Shown: positions 1 through 7,714, counted from the first letter of the stretch. The stretch is DNA of 64,000 nucleotides from an uncultured Eubacterium sp. (GCA_910585745.1 CAJUFM010000003.1:1-64000); one strand, 5' to 3'. A program made the numbers and translations. The notes: generated by a model from the letters alone, not told the origin.

Positions 1-23
1 AAAAAAGGATAACGGAGGGACTT

Positions 24-1502
24 ATGGACGAGAAATTTAATATGTTTATGGAAACAGTTGACGAGCGTTTCCGTAACTTTGTGAACGAAATCAACGGGTA
101 TTTGACAGAGAACGGCTGTAAATGCGATGTAAAATTGCAAAAAAGCGGTTATGTTGTGTCCTATGTGTTAAATAGTAGCAAAAGAACTCTGGCAACATTT
201 GTATCCCGAAAAACGGGAATGAAGCTCCGCATTTATCCTGAACATATACAAGAATACCAGAGCTTTCTTGATACATTGCCCGAAAAGGTAAAAAAGGAAG
301 TTAAGAAAGCGTCTGTCTGCAAACGGCTTATCAATCCCGACGATTGTAACCCGAAATGTATCATGGGATATACCTTTGTATTGGACGGTGAACAGTATCA
401 GAAATGCCGTTACATGGCGTTCCAGCCTACATTGAGTGAAGAAAACAATCCATACATAAAACAGTTTTTAGAAAAAGAATTATTCAGGGCAGAAAGGGGT
501 GTAAAAGAAATGATAGATGTAAACTTTAGAGGAAATATATATATTGTTCAGAATGGTAAAGTTTTATATGAAAGAGAAAATGGGTTTGCAGATTTGCAAA
601 ATGAGATTTCTAACACGATAGAAACAAAATTTGCAAGTGCTTCAGCGGGAAAAGTATTTGTTGCAGTAGGGATATTGCAGTTGATTGAACGAGGAAAAAT
701 AAAGTTTGGTGACACATTAGGTATGTTGCTTGATATGCCATTAAATGATATTGATGAAGATGTTACAGTTAAACAGCTTTTAAACCATACATCGGGTGTT
801 CCGGATTATTTTGATGAAAGTGTTATGGAGGAATACGAAGAATTATGGATTGACTATCCTAATTATAAAATCAGACATAACAGCGATTTGCTTCCACTAT
901 TTATAAACAAGCCTATGATGTATCCAAAAGGAGAAAAATTCCAGTATAATAATACAGGGTATGTCCTGCTTGCAATGATTATAGAGAAAACGACGGGTAT
1001 GTATTTTGACCAATACCTAAAGGAAAATATTTTTGACATATGCGGTATGAAATCAACGGGATATTATGAGTTGGATAGACTGCCAGCAAAGTGCGCTAAT
1101 AGCTATATTTATTGTGCTGATACAAAGGATTACCGCACAAATATATTTTCTGTGGATGCGAAAGGCACCGGTGCTGGCGGGGCGTTTGTAACAGTAAGAG
1201 ATATTATTAGTTTTTGGACTAATTTACTTGAAGGAAATTTAATTTCAAAAGCATTTGTTTCAGATATGCTCAGTAAGCAGAGCGGAGAGGGGGATGATGC
1301 AGAAGAAGGATATTATGGCTATGGTATGTGGATAATTGATAATCCCAATGGCAAAGATTTTGCATATTTTCAAGGCTGTGATCCGGGTGTAAGTTTTATA
1401 TCCGAGTATAATCCGAATAATGGAATTATTTCCGTTTTGGTAAGCAATTATGGAGATAATGTTTGGAGGGAAATGCGAAAAATCAGAGAAGTCCTTTACT
1501 GA
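24..1502 (+). CDS. Serine hydrolase (class C beta-lactamase-like) fused to an N-terminal cysteine module
   Basis: Residues from about 165 form a serine hydrolase of the beta-lactamase/DD-peptidase superfamily. It has an SxxK nucleophile motif (S207-A-G-K210), a YxN motif (Y308-N-N310) and a late QGCDPG loop from Q450 where relatives carry HxG or KTG. Residues 1-155 are a separate module with cysteines at 99, 108, 112 and 128 that could bind metal. It resembles stand-alone clostridial proteins of about 150 residues, but I know no function for it. No signal peptide or membrane segment is visible, so the product looks cytoplasmic, unlike cell-wall-acting relatives. An in-frame ATG at 510 (Met163), ten bases after AAAGGGG, could start the hydrolase alone. 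The chosen start has a CGGAGGGA site. The gene is AT-richer than its neighbours, which hints at acquisition. Substrate unknown. Confidence 0.75.
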   Translation: MDEKFNMFMETVDERFRNFVNEINGYLTENGCKCDVKLQKSGYVVSYVLNSSKRTLATFVSRKTGMKLRIYPEHIQEYQSFLDTLPEKVKKEVKKASVCKRLINPDDCNPKCIMGYTFVLDGEQYQKCRYMAFQPTLSEENNPYIKQFLEKELFRAERGVKEMIDVNFRGNIYIVQNGKVLYERENGFADLQNEISNTIETKFASASAGKVFVAVGILQLIERGKIKFGDTLGMLLDMPLNDIDEDVTVKQLLNHTSGVPDYFDESVMEEYEELWIDYPNYKIRHNSDLLPLFINKPMMYPKGEKFQYNNTGYVLLAMIIEKTTGMYFDQYLKENIFDICGMKSTGYYELDRLPAKCANSYIYCADTKDYRTNIFSVDAKGTGAGGAFVTVRDIISFWTNLLEGNLISKAFVSDMLSKQSGEGDDAEEGYYGYGMWIIDNPNGKDFAYFQGCDPGVSFISEYNPNNGIISVLVSNYGDNVWREMRKIREVLY

Positions 1503-1698
1503 TGATGAATAACTGATTTTGGAGAGAAATATTGTATGCGGTATGTTGTCAATGACATTATTTGACTATCAATCATCAGTTGAACAAATAGGAATGAGGG
1601 ACACGAATAGCCTAATTGTTGGTTTGGCTCCATTGTTTCAACCTCGATTCATTAAATCGTATCCCCCCAAAATTCCCCATCCCGGGGCACTTAGGTCA

Positions 1699-2805
1699 TT
1701 AACGCCCCGTTCCCATTACCTTTCCCAACTGCTCTATGATGCCTGCATTGCCATTCACTGATATTTCATTCACCTTTTCGCAGATTCGCTCCAGATACTC
1801 CAGTTCCTTCAACTTATAGAGCGTCTGGTTTTCCTCCATCAGCTTTGCCGTATTGAGCAGTGAGCGGGTGGAAGCCACTTCTTCCCGTCTGGCGATCACA
1901 TTTGCCTGCGCTTTTTTCTCTGCGACAAGTACGGAGTTCATGATGTCCCGGATCTCACCGGGCAGTATGATATCCTTGATCCCGGCTGTCAGGAAGTTTA
2001 CGCAGAACAGTTTTTCCCTGTCCTTTAGTACGGCATAAATTTCTTTGGAAATCTGTTCTTTGGCCTCCAGTATCCCGTCCAGTTTATAATTTCCCACGAT
2101 TTCTCGGATCGCCAGCTGTACCGCGGAGTAGAGCTGGTTTTTTAAAACGGAAATGATTTCAGCAAATTGTACGGCATCCCTTATTTTGTACAGGCAGGTG
2201 ACATTCATGCGAATACCGATTTTATCCTTGGTGAGGATTTCCTGACCGACGATATCCAGTTCCTGCTGTTTCATATCGATCACGCGGCAGGTGATATTGT
2301 GATCATAATTCCAAAAATGGTATTCGCCTTTGGAAAGCTGGCGCTGCATCACATTGTCATAATATAGCAGGCCGACCTCGCCTTCTCCGATCCGTACGTC
2401 GGTGTAGAATATTTCCGGAATGAGAGAGAGCATCCGCTTGGAAATTTCTGTCCCGATCAAAGTTTCTTCCATGGACACGATTTTTATGTCATACTTGTCA
2501 AATACATTCCAAAACGTATATTCTTTTCGGTCTGCAAAAGATGTCAATTTCCCGTTTACATAGATGAAGCCGACAGAGCCGTCCGGTATTTCCATATGTA
2601 CAGTTGAATCAAGAAATGTGCTGTCTTTGCTGAGCACCTGATAGGGAGTATCGATATGCTCCAGTTCCCCGGTCATTTCTTCCCTTACGACCTCGTACCC
2701 TAACAGAAAAGGAAAACGGTATGTTCCAGTGAGTACCATTTTTTGAAATATTCCATGTTTAAATACAAACCCGGCCTCATTGTCTTTTATTATATATTTC
2801 AACAT
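1699..2805 (-). CDS. Slipin / SPFH (band 7) domain protein of an RNA-repair locus
   Basis: This 368-residue protein has an SPFH/band-7 core in its second half, rich in VxxxV strands and followed by a charged Ala/Glu/Lys helix (the EKKAQANVIARREE region) typical of stomatin/prohibitin oligomerisation helices. The N-terminal ~150 residues hold repeated beta units and no clear transmembrane helix, as in the bacterial slipins that sit beside rtcB. SPFH proteins assemble into membrane-associated rings; the role beside RtcB is not established. The ATG at 2805 is chosen because GGAGG lies 5 bases upstream; a longer reading to 2925 has no such site and runs into the structured RNA spacer. It lies downstream of rtcB on the same strand, separated by 622 bases of structured non-coding sequence, and probably shares its transcript. 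The 3' side (1503-1698) shows nothing I can name. Confidence 0.85.
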   Translation of the reverse strand: MLKYIIKDNEAGFVFKHGIFQKMVLTGTYRFPFLLGYEVVREEMTGELEHIDTPYQVLSKDSTFLDSTVHMEIPDGSVGFIYVNGKLTSFADRKEYTFWNVFDKYDIKIVSMEETLIGTEISKRMLSLIPEIFYTDVRIGEGEVGLLYYDNVMQRQLSKGEYHFWNYDHNITCRVIDMKQQELDIVGQEILTKDKIGIRMNVTCLYKIRDAVQFAEIISVLKNQLYSAVQLAIREIVGNYKLDGILEAKEQISKEIYAVLKDREKLFCVNFLTAGIKDIILPGEIRDIMNSVLVAEKKAQANVIARREEVASTRSLLNTAKLMEENQTLYKLKELEYLERICEKVNEISVNGNAGIIEQLGKVMGTGR

Positions 2806-2894
2806 TAAAACCTCCATTCTTATTTTTGAAACTGATGAAGTACTATGTGCTTTAATCCCTTTTTCACCTGCCTGCTGCGGAAAGCCGGTTAACC

Positions 2895-2929
2895 AATTGT
2901 GCCGAAATAAAATTTCTTTGGGCACAATT
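2895..2929 (-). promoter_or_regulatory. Strong hairpin in the slipin leader
   Basis: A 9-bp stem (AATTGTGCC/GGCACAATT) encloses a second 5-bp stem (GAAAT/ATTTC, loop TTT). GTTAA/TTAAC outside could lengthen it. It lies about 90 bases before the slipin start. It has no T-run on its 3' side, so it is more likely a processing or stability element, or the end of the upstream RNA, than a terminator. Confidence 0.5.
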
Positions 2930-3139
2930 TGTTTAACAGATGGTTGGGATGAAGGACATACCAGCGGTCAGATCTACCTTTGTCCGCCAGTTGTTGTTCA
3001 TCCGTTCCGGCTGCGGTATTCCCGGTTTTCAGGCTGCCGGCAGGCCGGCAGGCAAGTCTGTGCTGCACACAGCACAAACTTCGGCGGAAGCAATCGTTTC
3101 CTCTACCTGCCTGAAATCGGGATAAAAGCGTTTTTGGTT

Positions 3140-3173
3140 TGGTGCGGAGTCGAACCGCGGACTTAACAGGTCC
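3140..3173 (-). ncRNA. tRNA 3'-half-like element: GUU anticodon arm, T-arm, ACCA
   Basis: Directly after the permuted module, the minus strand has an anticodon-type arm (GGAC/GTCC, loop CTGTTAA, matching tRNA-Asn with anticodon GUU). It is joined without a variable loop to a T-arm (GCGG/CCGC, loop TTCGACT) and then ACCA. There is no acceptor strand and no matching 5' half, so it cannot fold as a normal tRNA. It may be an extra arm of the Y RNA-like transcript, a substrate mimic for RtcB or an anticodon nuclease, or a decayed tRNA fragment. Confidence 0.55.
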
Positions 3174-3175
3174 TT

Positions 3176-3244
3176 CCGTTGTGTGCTCTACCATTGAGCT
3201 ACCGTCTGTACGGGAGGGATTTGAACCCTCAAATCACAAGTCGG
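3176..3244 (-). ncRNA. Circularly permuted tRNA-like RNA (Y RNA / YrlA-like)
   Basis: Read 5'-3' on the minus strand: CCG-AC-TTGTG, then ATTT, a T-arm (GAGGG/CCCTC with loop TTCAAAT), a CCGT/ACGG helix capped by ACAG, the dinucleotide TA, a D-arm (GCTC/GAGC with loop AATGGTA), A, then CACAACGG. The two ends pair (TTGTG/CACAA plus CCG/CGG) exactly where the anticodon stem would be. This is a tRNA opened in the anticodon arm and closed at the acceptor. Every element falls in its canonical tRNA place: UA at positions 8-9, a purine at 26, GG in the D-loop, and TTCAAAT as T-loop. Bacterial Y RNAs of the YrlA type are known to mimic tRNA this way and are often encoded near RtcB. No Ro60/Rsr (TROVE) gene is seen in the window. 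Confidence 0.72.
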
Positions 3245-3427
3245 TGTGCAGTATCCCTGCACAAGAGAAATAAATCTATGAAATACCTGACAGTATGCTG
3301 CAGGCACCGCCGGGCAGGAAGTAGCTTCCGATGCCCGTGCAAAATAAATTATTTCCATGATATTTATATCAGGGTGGTGACGATCCGGCTTTGGTTTTGC
3401 CTTGAGCAGCCCTGCTTTCCGCAGACG

Positions 3428-4660
3428 TTATCCTTTTACTACGCCAACGGTTTTTAGTTTTCGGATCGGTGTTACCATATCCTGCTGCTGCGCCATCACT
3501 TCGTCGATATCTTTGTAGGCGAACCGGCACTCCTCCGCCACGTCGTTTTTCTTGCGCTTTCCGAGCACTACGCCCTGTTCTTTCAGGTCTACGATGACTT
3601 CTTCCACAGAAAACGCCTGTCTTGCACCCGTTCGGGAGTAGTTTCTTCCGGCGCCGTGTGAGGATGTACAAAAGGATTCTTTGTGTCCCTTTCCCTGTAC
3701 CACATAGCTGTATGATCCCATCGCGCCCGGTATGACAGCCAGTTCACCCTCGCGTACCCGGGTAGCGCCTTTGCGGTGTACCCAGACATTTGCATCATAA
3801 TGATGTTCCAGTGCCGCATAGTTGTGGTGGCAGTTGATCTCCTGACCGAATTCTACCGTATGTCCGGTGTGTTTTTTGATCAGTTCTTTAACGATGCAGC
3901 AGGTTTTATCTAACATATGGGCGCGGTTTTCGTAGGCATAATCCATCGCCAGATTCATCCAGTGGATGTACTGCTGACCCTCGTCTGTATGTACCGGCAG
4001 GAAGGAAAGGTGGTATTCGTCCTTTACCTCGCTGTACCATCTTTTGTTCAATTCCCTTGCTTTTTTATGGAAATGATCACAGATGGCTTTCCCTAAATGG
4101 CGGCTTCCCGAATGGATCATCAGGCAGAGGTATCCGTCCTGATCTTCCTGCAGTTCAATAAAATGGTTGCCGCCGCCGAGGCTTCCCACCTGAAAGTAAC
4201 CGTCGTCGATCAAGGGGACGAGTTCCGTATCTGTCTCATATTTTTCCATTTCTTCCTTCGCCCGGTCAAGTACATCGGACGGCTGCGGGGTTTTGTACCG
4301 CTCTGCGTTCAGCGGGATCGACCGCATGATATTGCCGATGATTGACTGAATGATCGTACCATTTCCGGTCTGAACGTCTTTTATCTCTTCAATGCGGATG
4401 TTCGTTGGAATAAAGTCCATCCCGCATCCGATATCAACGCCTACGGCGTTCGGAATGATCACATCCTTTGCCGCAATCACACCGCCGATGGGCATTCCCT
4501 TTCCTGCGTGGGTATCTGGCATCAGGCACACCCATTTGTGAAGGAAGGGGAGCTGGGACAGGTGATATGCCTGTTCCAGACATTTTTCCTCCAACTGATT
4601 TTCGTCTTTCAACCAGATCTTTACCGGGAATTTCGTGTTATCGTTATACAGTACAAACAT
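3428..4660 (-). CDS. rtcB: RNA-splicing ligase RtcB
   Basis: RtcB joins RNA ends carrying 2',3'-cyclic phosphate or 3'-phosphate to 5'-OH ends using GTP and Mn2+, repairing RNAs cut by ribotoxins or anticodon nucleases. The 410 residues match the usual length. Expected metal and nucleotide residues are visible: D76 and C79 in GVDIGCGM, H166 in GGGNHF, H183 in HSGSRHLG, H278/H279 in NCHHN, and the guanylylated histidine H335 in SSHGAGR. The C-terminal tail ends KTVGVVKG as in the family. The start has an AGGAGAGG site. It is the first gene of a minus-strand unit followed by a tRNA-like RNA and slipin, and is divergent from two WYL regulators, which suggests damage-controlled expression. Confidence 0.97.
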   Translation of the reverse strand: MFVLYNDNTKFPVKIWLKDENQLEEKCLEQAYHLSQLPFLHKWVCLMPDTHAGKGMPIGGVIAAKDVIIPNAVGVDIGCGMDFIPTNIRIEEIKDVQTGNGTIIQSIIGNIMRSIPLNAERYKTPQPSDVLDRAKEEMEKYETDTELVPLIDDGYFQVGSLGGGNHFIELQEDQDGYLCLMIHSGSRHLGKAICDHFHKKARELNKRWYSEVKDEYHLSFLPVHTDEGQQYIHWMNLAMDYAYENRAHMLDKTCCIVKELIKKHTGHTVEFGQEINCHHNYAALEHHYDANVWVHRKGATRVREGELAVIPGAMGSYSYVVQGKGHKESFCTSSHGAGRNYSRTGARQAFSVEEVIVDLKEQGVVLGKRKKNDVAEECRFAYKDIDEVMAQQQDMVTPIRKLKTVGVVKG

Positions 4661-4702
4661 ATCATCCTCTCCTTTCGTGTTGTATTTGTATCTGTTGAGG
4701 CT

Positions 4703-4708
4703 ATTATA
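4703..4708 (-). promoter_or_regulatory. -10 element of the rtcB promoter
   Basis: A perfect TATAAT lies on the minus strand about 43 bases before the rtcB start. The sequence at the expected -35 position (ATGATA) is poor, which suggests dependence on an activator, possibly one of the divergent WYL proteins. Confidence 0.5.
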
Positions 4709-4753
4709 GACAATAAATTGTGTATTATCATTTCAAAAATGTTGCGAACTGAA

Positions 4754-4782
4754 TTTACGGGTAAAAAAAATTATGATATACT
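4754..4782 (+). promoter_or_regulatory. Sigma-A-type promoter of the WYL gene pair
   Basis: TTTACG and TATACT are separated by 17 bases, about 50 bases before the first WYL gene. It is back to back with the rtcB -10 element, so one bound regulator could influence both directions. Confidence 0.6.
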
Positions 4783-4831
4783 TATTAAAATGGACAAAAC
4801 ATATTGATTATAAAGTGAGAATGGAGAAATA

Positions 4832-6103
4832 ATGTCTGATTTTCAGGAGTTAGTGAAGAGTTTTCCGAAAACGAGAGAATATATCCGGGACTTTTTTGTT
4901 TATGGGTTCAAAACGAGGGAGGAATTCAAATACAAAAGTTCCCGTACATATGATAATGAGAGAAGGCGGTTGGAAAGCTGGCTCGGTGGCTATGTGAGGA
5001 AAGACCATGCGGCGAACGGGTCTAACATTTCCCTTGCCATCGATAGCAACCTGCTCGATACGAACCCATTGTTTCAGGTGTGGAAAACGAAAAGTTTTAC
5101 GGACAATGACATTGTACTGCACTTTCTCATATTGGATCTGCTCCGGGACGGTACAGAAAGGGATGTGGAGGAAATCACAGACTGTCTGCTTAACCAATAC
5201 GAAGTGCTGTTTGAAGCCCAGACTGTCCGCCGCAAGTGCAATGCTTACGGAAAGGAAGGGCTGCTTTGCAAAAAGAAGGCCGGCAAAAAGGTAGTCTTTT
5301 CTCTTGATGATTCAATTGTTACATGGCTGAGATCAAACGAAAATATATGGGACGCGCTTGCCTTTTATCAGATGGCGGATGTATTCGGGATCATCGGAAA
5401 TGAGTTGTCTGAGCAGCTGGATTTTCACAATGAGACATTCCGTGTCAAACACAGTTTTTTTGTATATACATTGGAAGAAGAGATTCTTTTGGAACTTTTG
5501 GATGCCATGAACCGGGAAATGAATGTGAAGCTGGAAATAAGAAGTTCAAAGAGGGGAAATGTAAGTACGGCGGTCTGTACCCCCCTGCAGGTGTTTACCA
5601 GTACACGGAGCGGCCGTCGGTTTCTGTGTGCCTATATAAAAAGAAATAAGCGGTTCACCTGTTTCCGGCTGGATACAGTCAAACATGTCAGTCCATTGGA
5701 ACCATGCAGCCACTACGGGGAGTTGAGGGAAAAGCTTGACAGAAACCGCCAAAAACTATGGGGCGTATCGTTTCAGAGTATGGGGGGGCGTCATTTAGAC
5801 AAATTGGTGATGACCATACAAATGAGGGAACCGGATGAACTGTATATCGTGGATCGGCTTAAGCGGGAAAGAAGGGGCGGAACGGTTACGAAAATACAGG
5901 AAAATATATACCGGTATGAGATTGAAGTGTTTGACTGCAATGAAATGTTGCCCTGGATACGCACATTTATAGGGAGGATCGTGTCGTTTGAATGTACGGT
6001 TGAATCTGTTCGGTGGCAATTTTATCAGGAGCTCCGAACGATGTATCGGATGTATGAAATCGGGGGAGAGGATTCAAATGGAACTATTTTCAGAAATACA
6101 TAA
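4832..6103 (+). CDS. WYL-domain transcriptional regulator 1
   Basis: This 423-residue protein has an N-terminal region that could form a winged helix. The central WYL-type domain lies at roughly residues 230-295, where VKLEIRSSK begins a strand-rich segment leading to RLDTVKHVSPL. A C-terminal WCX-like extension follows. WYL domains bind nucleic-acid or nucleotide ligands and often control stress and defence genes. Its place divergent to rtcB makes it a candidate sensor of damaged RNA, but the ligand is inference. It overlaps the next gene by 26 bases and is therefore translationally coupled to it. Confidence 0.82.
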   Translation: MSDFQELVKSFPKTREYIRDFFVYGFKTREEFKYKSSRTYDNERRRLESWLGGYVRKDHAANGSNISLAIDSNLLDTNPLFQVWKTKSFTDNDIVLHFLILDLLRDGTERDVEEITDCLLNQYEVLFEAQTVRRKCNAYGKEGLLCKKKAGKKVVFSLDDSIVTWLRSNENIWDALAFYQMADVFGIIGNELSEQLDFHNETFRVKHSFFVYTLEEEILLELLDAMNREMNVKLEIRSSKRGNVSTAVCTPLQVFTSTRSGRRFLCAYIKRNKRFTCFRLDTVKHVSPLEPCSHYGELREKLDRNRQKLWGVSFQSMGGRHLDKLVMTIQMREPDELYIVDRLKRERRGGTVTKIQENIYRYEIEVFDCNEMLPWIRTFIGRIVSFECTVESVRWQFYQELRTMYRMYEIGGEDSNGTIFRNT

Positions 6104-7034
6104 CTGCTATTATCAAGTGATGCGGCATTTGCTGTGCAGCCAAAAAGCGCTCACGATGGAGGAGATTTGTGAGCAGATCCGGGGAGAGGGATTTGAGGAA
6201 AGCGTACTTTCTATCATCCCGAAAATCGAAGAGGGGACGTGGAATTTGTTTGATAAAGAGGACGGGCGGTATCTCTCCAAGCTCACGTCTTCTTTCCTGA
6301 CTCCTCTTTCTGACCTCCAGAAATCTTATCTGAAAGCATTGCTGGCAGACCCGCGTATCGGATTGTTTCTCGATTCGAAGCAGCAGGAAGAGCTGAATGC
6401 TATGCTTGGTACAGTTTCTCCACTTTGGAAGCAGGACCAGTTTTTTTTCTATGACCGGTTTGCAGACGGCGACCCATATGACGATGAATCTTACCGCACA
6501 AATTTTCAGACGCTGCTTCGGGCGCAGAAAAAGAGACTATATGTGGATATTGATTACACATCTCCAAAGGGAACCCGCGTCCATCACCATTACGTTCCTG
6601 CCCGTCTCGAGTACTCAGCAAAAAATGATAAGTTCCGTGTTCTGGCACTGGAGCGGACGAGACATCACAACATGAAACTTGAGATCCTCAACGTCTCACG
6701 CATTGAACATGTCAGCCTTACAGATAAAATGCTTTCTTCTGATGTGGACTTAAATAAAGTAATCCGTGATACGTATTATAAAGAACCCGTCAGGCTGCGA
6801 ATCAGAGATGAGCGCAATACTCTCGAACGCGCCATGTTGCATTTTGCCAACTATGAAAAGAATACGACGAAAATAGATGAGGACACGTATGAGTGTCTCA
6901 TTTATTATAACCAGAGCATGGAAACGGAGCTGCTCATCGAAGTGATGGCGTTCGGCCCCAGAATTACCGTGATCGGCAATGACAGATTTCTCGACAGTCT
7001 GAAGGAGCGGCTGTCCCGGCAGTTATCCTTGTGA
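6078..7034 (+). CDS. WYL-domain transcriptional regulator 2
   Basis: This is a 318-residue paralogue of the preceding regulator. A helical N-terminus (the ALTMEEICEQIRGEGF stretch resembles an HTH) is followed by a WYL domain around LYVDIDYTSPKG to LNVSRIEHVSL, then a WCX-like tail. The ATG at 6078 is preferred over the upstream in-frame start at 5988: GGGGGAGAGG lies 6 bases before it and the overlap with the first regulator then shrinks to 26 bases. Tandem WYL proteins next to RtcB probably act together as a heteromer controlling the repair genes (inference). Confidence 0.82.
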   Translation: MELFSEIHNCYYQVMRHLLCSQKALTMEEICEQIRGEGFEESVLSIIPKIEEGTWNLFDKEDGRYLSKLTSSFLTPLSDLQKSYLKALLADPRIGLFLDSKQQEELNAMLGTVSPLWKQDQFFFYDRFADGDPYDDESYRTNFQTLLRAQKKRLYVDIDYTSPKGTRVHHHYVPARLEYSAKNDKFRVLALERTRHHNMKLEILNVSRIEHVSLTDKMLSSDVDLNKVIRDTYYKEPVRLRIRDERNTLERAMLHFANYEKNTTKIDEDTYECLIYYNQSMETELLIEVMAFGPRITVIGNDRFLDSLKERLSRQLSL

Positions 7035-7050
7035 TTCATACAATGAAATC

Positions 7051-7280
7051 TCATCGGTAATCGTCAAGAACCTCTTCCTCACTCACATGAAGATACTCAC
7101 AGATTTTCCTGACTTTCTCCAAATCACTCTACAGCTCACGCCGTTTTGGATGCGGTGGTACTGAAGGCGACCGGACACTTTGGAGAGGTCGACCTTTTCC
7201 AGCTGTCTTTTCTTACAGTTGTCAGAGTTTCTTCGTACCTCATGCCAGTCAGGAATCCGGACTGTCCCGATTTCCCCCAA
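7051..7280 (-). pseudogene. Remnant of a small HTH (XRE-like) regulator
   Basis: On the minus strand one frame reads QLEKVDLSKVSG then QYHRIQNGVSC, and a second frame continues with LEKVRKICEYLHVSEEEVLD to a stop at 7051. Together they look like the end of an XRE-type helix-turn-helix protein broken by a frameshift near 7115-7125. No intact start is visible. It abuts the sigma-factor fragment at 7282. Confidence 0.45.
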
Positions 7281-7281
7281 T

Positions 7282-7578
7282 TTAGCCAAAGCGTTGTATC
7301 GCATTGTCGATACATCTCGAAGCATATGTGGCGAGCCGGACACCTTTTCCCTGTTTATAGCTGTCGATGGCCTTGATCAGGCCGATGGTGCCGATGGAGA
7401 TCAGGTCTTCCTGGCTGTGCTCACTGTTGCTGTATTTTTTGACAAGATATGCGACTAACCGTAAATTTCGCTCAATCAATATTTTCCGGGCTTCCATGTC
7501 CCCGTTTTCGTACCGTTGTATGTACTCCAGTTCTTCTTTGGCAGAAAGGGGTTTGGGAAATGACTGCAATGCTGCCAC
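7282..7578 (-). pseudogene. N-terminal fragment of a SigK/SigE-type sporulation sigma factor
   Basis: The 98-residue frame contains FPKPLSAKEE, ILIERNLRLVAYLVKKYS and DLISIGTIGLIKAI, then LATYASRC. This is sigma-70 region 2 as found in SigK and SigE. It breaks off just after ATYASRCIDNA, within region 2, and lacks regions 3 and 4. On the 5' side a stop lies directly upstream of the GTG and no ribosome site or pro-sequence is seen, so it is truncated at both ends. It is most likely a dead copy. A skin-type split sigK is another possibility, but no recombinase lies nearby. Confidence 0.65.
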
Positions 7579-7684
7579 CTCAGAAATCTACGTTAATTTT
7601 AGTGTATGTGGATTGGTGTCCAATAGTGCCTGGCAAGAAGGAAATTATATGTTAAAGGAAATATTGTCTAGTCCCAAATCATAG

Positions 7685-7714
7685 TTGCGGAAAGGAAACA
7701 AAGCCTGTTATAAT
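7685..7714 (+). promoter_or_regulatory. Promoter of the small secreted protein gene
   Basis: TTGCGG and TATAAT are 18 bases apart. The -10 box overlaps the first possible ATG (7713), so that codon cannot be the start, and the ATG at 7743 is used instead. Confidence 0.6.

Larger units (their letters stand above)
2806..3427 (-). ncRNA. Structured non-coding spacer between rtcB and slipin
   Basis: These 622 bases lack a credible gene but are full of minus-strand RNA structure, in transcript order. A three-tier hairpin spans 3340-3304 (GCAC/GTGC, GGGCA/TGCCC, GGAAG/CTTCC, loop CTA). A 7-bp hairpin spans 3263-3245. The tRNA-like module occupies 3244-3176 and a tRNA 3' half 3173-3140. Then come a GTGCTG/CAGCAC hairpin (3075-3060), a GC-rich palindrome (3051-3034) and a 9+5 bp hairpin (2929-2895) close to the slipin gene. 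Because rtcB and slipin flank it in the same orientation, the RNA is probably transcribed with them, then processed or left as an internal domain. No Rho-independent terminator is evident within it. Confidence 0.7.

Noticed and set aside
1519..1761. 80-residue plus-strand frame after the serine hydrolase
   Set aside because: It overlaps the end of slipin on the other strand, has no ribosome site and no recognisable content.
2780..3194. Open frames on both strands of the rtcB-slipin spacer
   Set aside because: They lack ribosome sites and family features and are fully covered by RNA structure; codon use looks random.
3140..3208. A functional tRNA-Asn gene on the minus strand
   Set aside because: D-arm, GUU anticodon arm, T-arm and ACCA are present, but no acceptor stem can form and there is no variable loop; 11 extra bases separate the D-arm from the anticodon arm.
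3233..3239. A His-type anticodon loop (TTGTGAT) directly before the first T-arm
   Set aside because: TTGTG pairs with CACAA after the D-arm and forms the closing stem of the permuted module, so the GTG is in a helix and not a free anticodon.
7282..7578. N-terminal half of a functional skin-split sigK gene
   Set aside because: No recombinase or phage-like genes adjoin it, no pro-sequence or start is present, and the next sequence is another decayed gene; kept only as a pseudogene.
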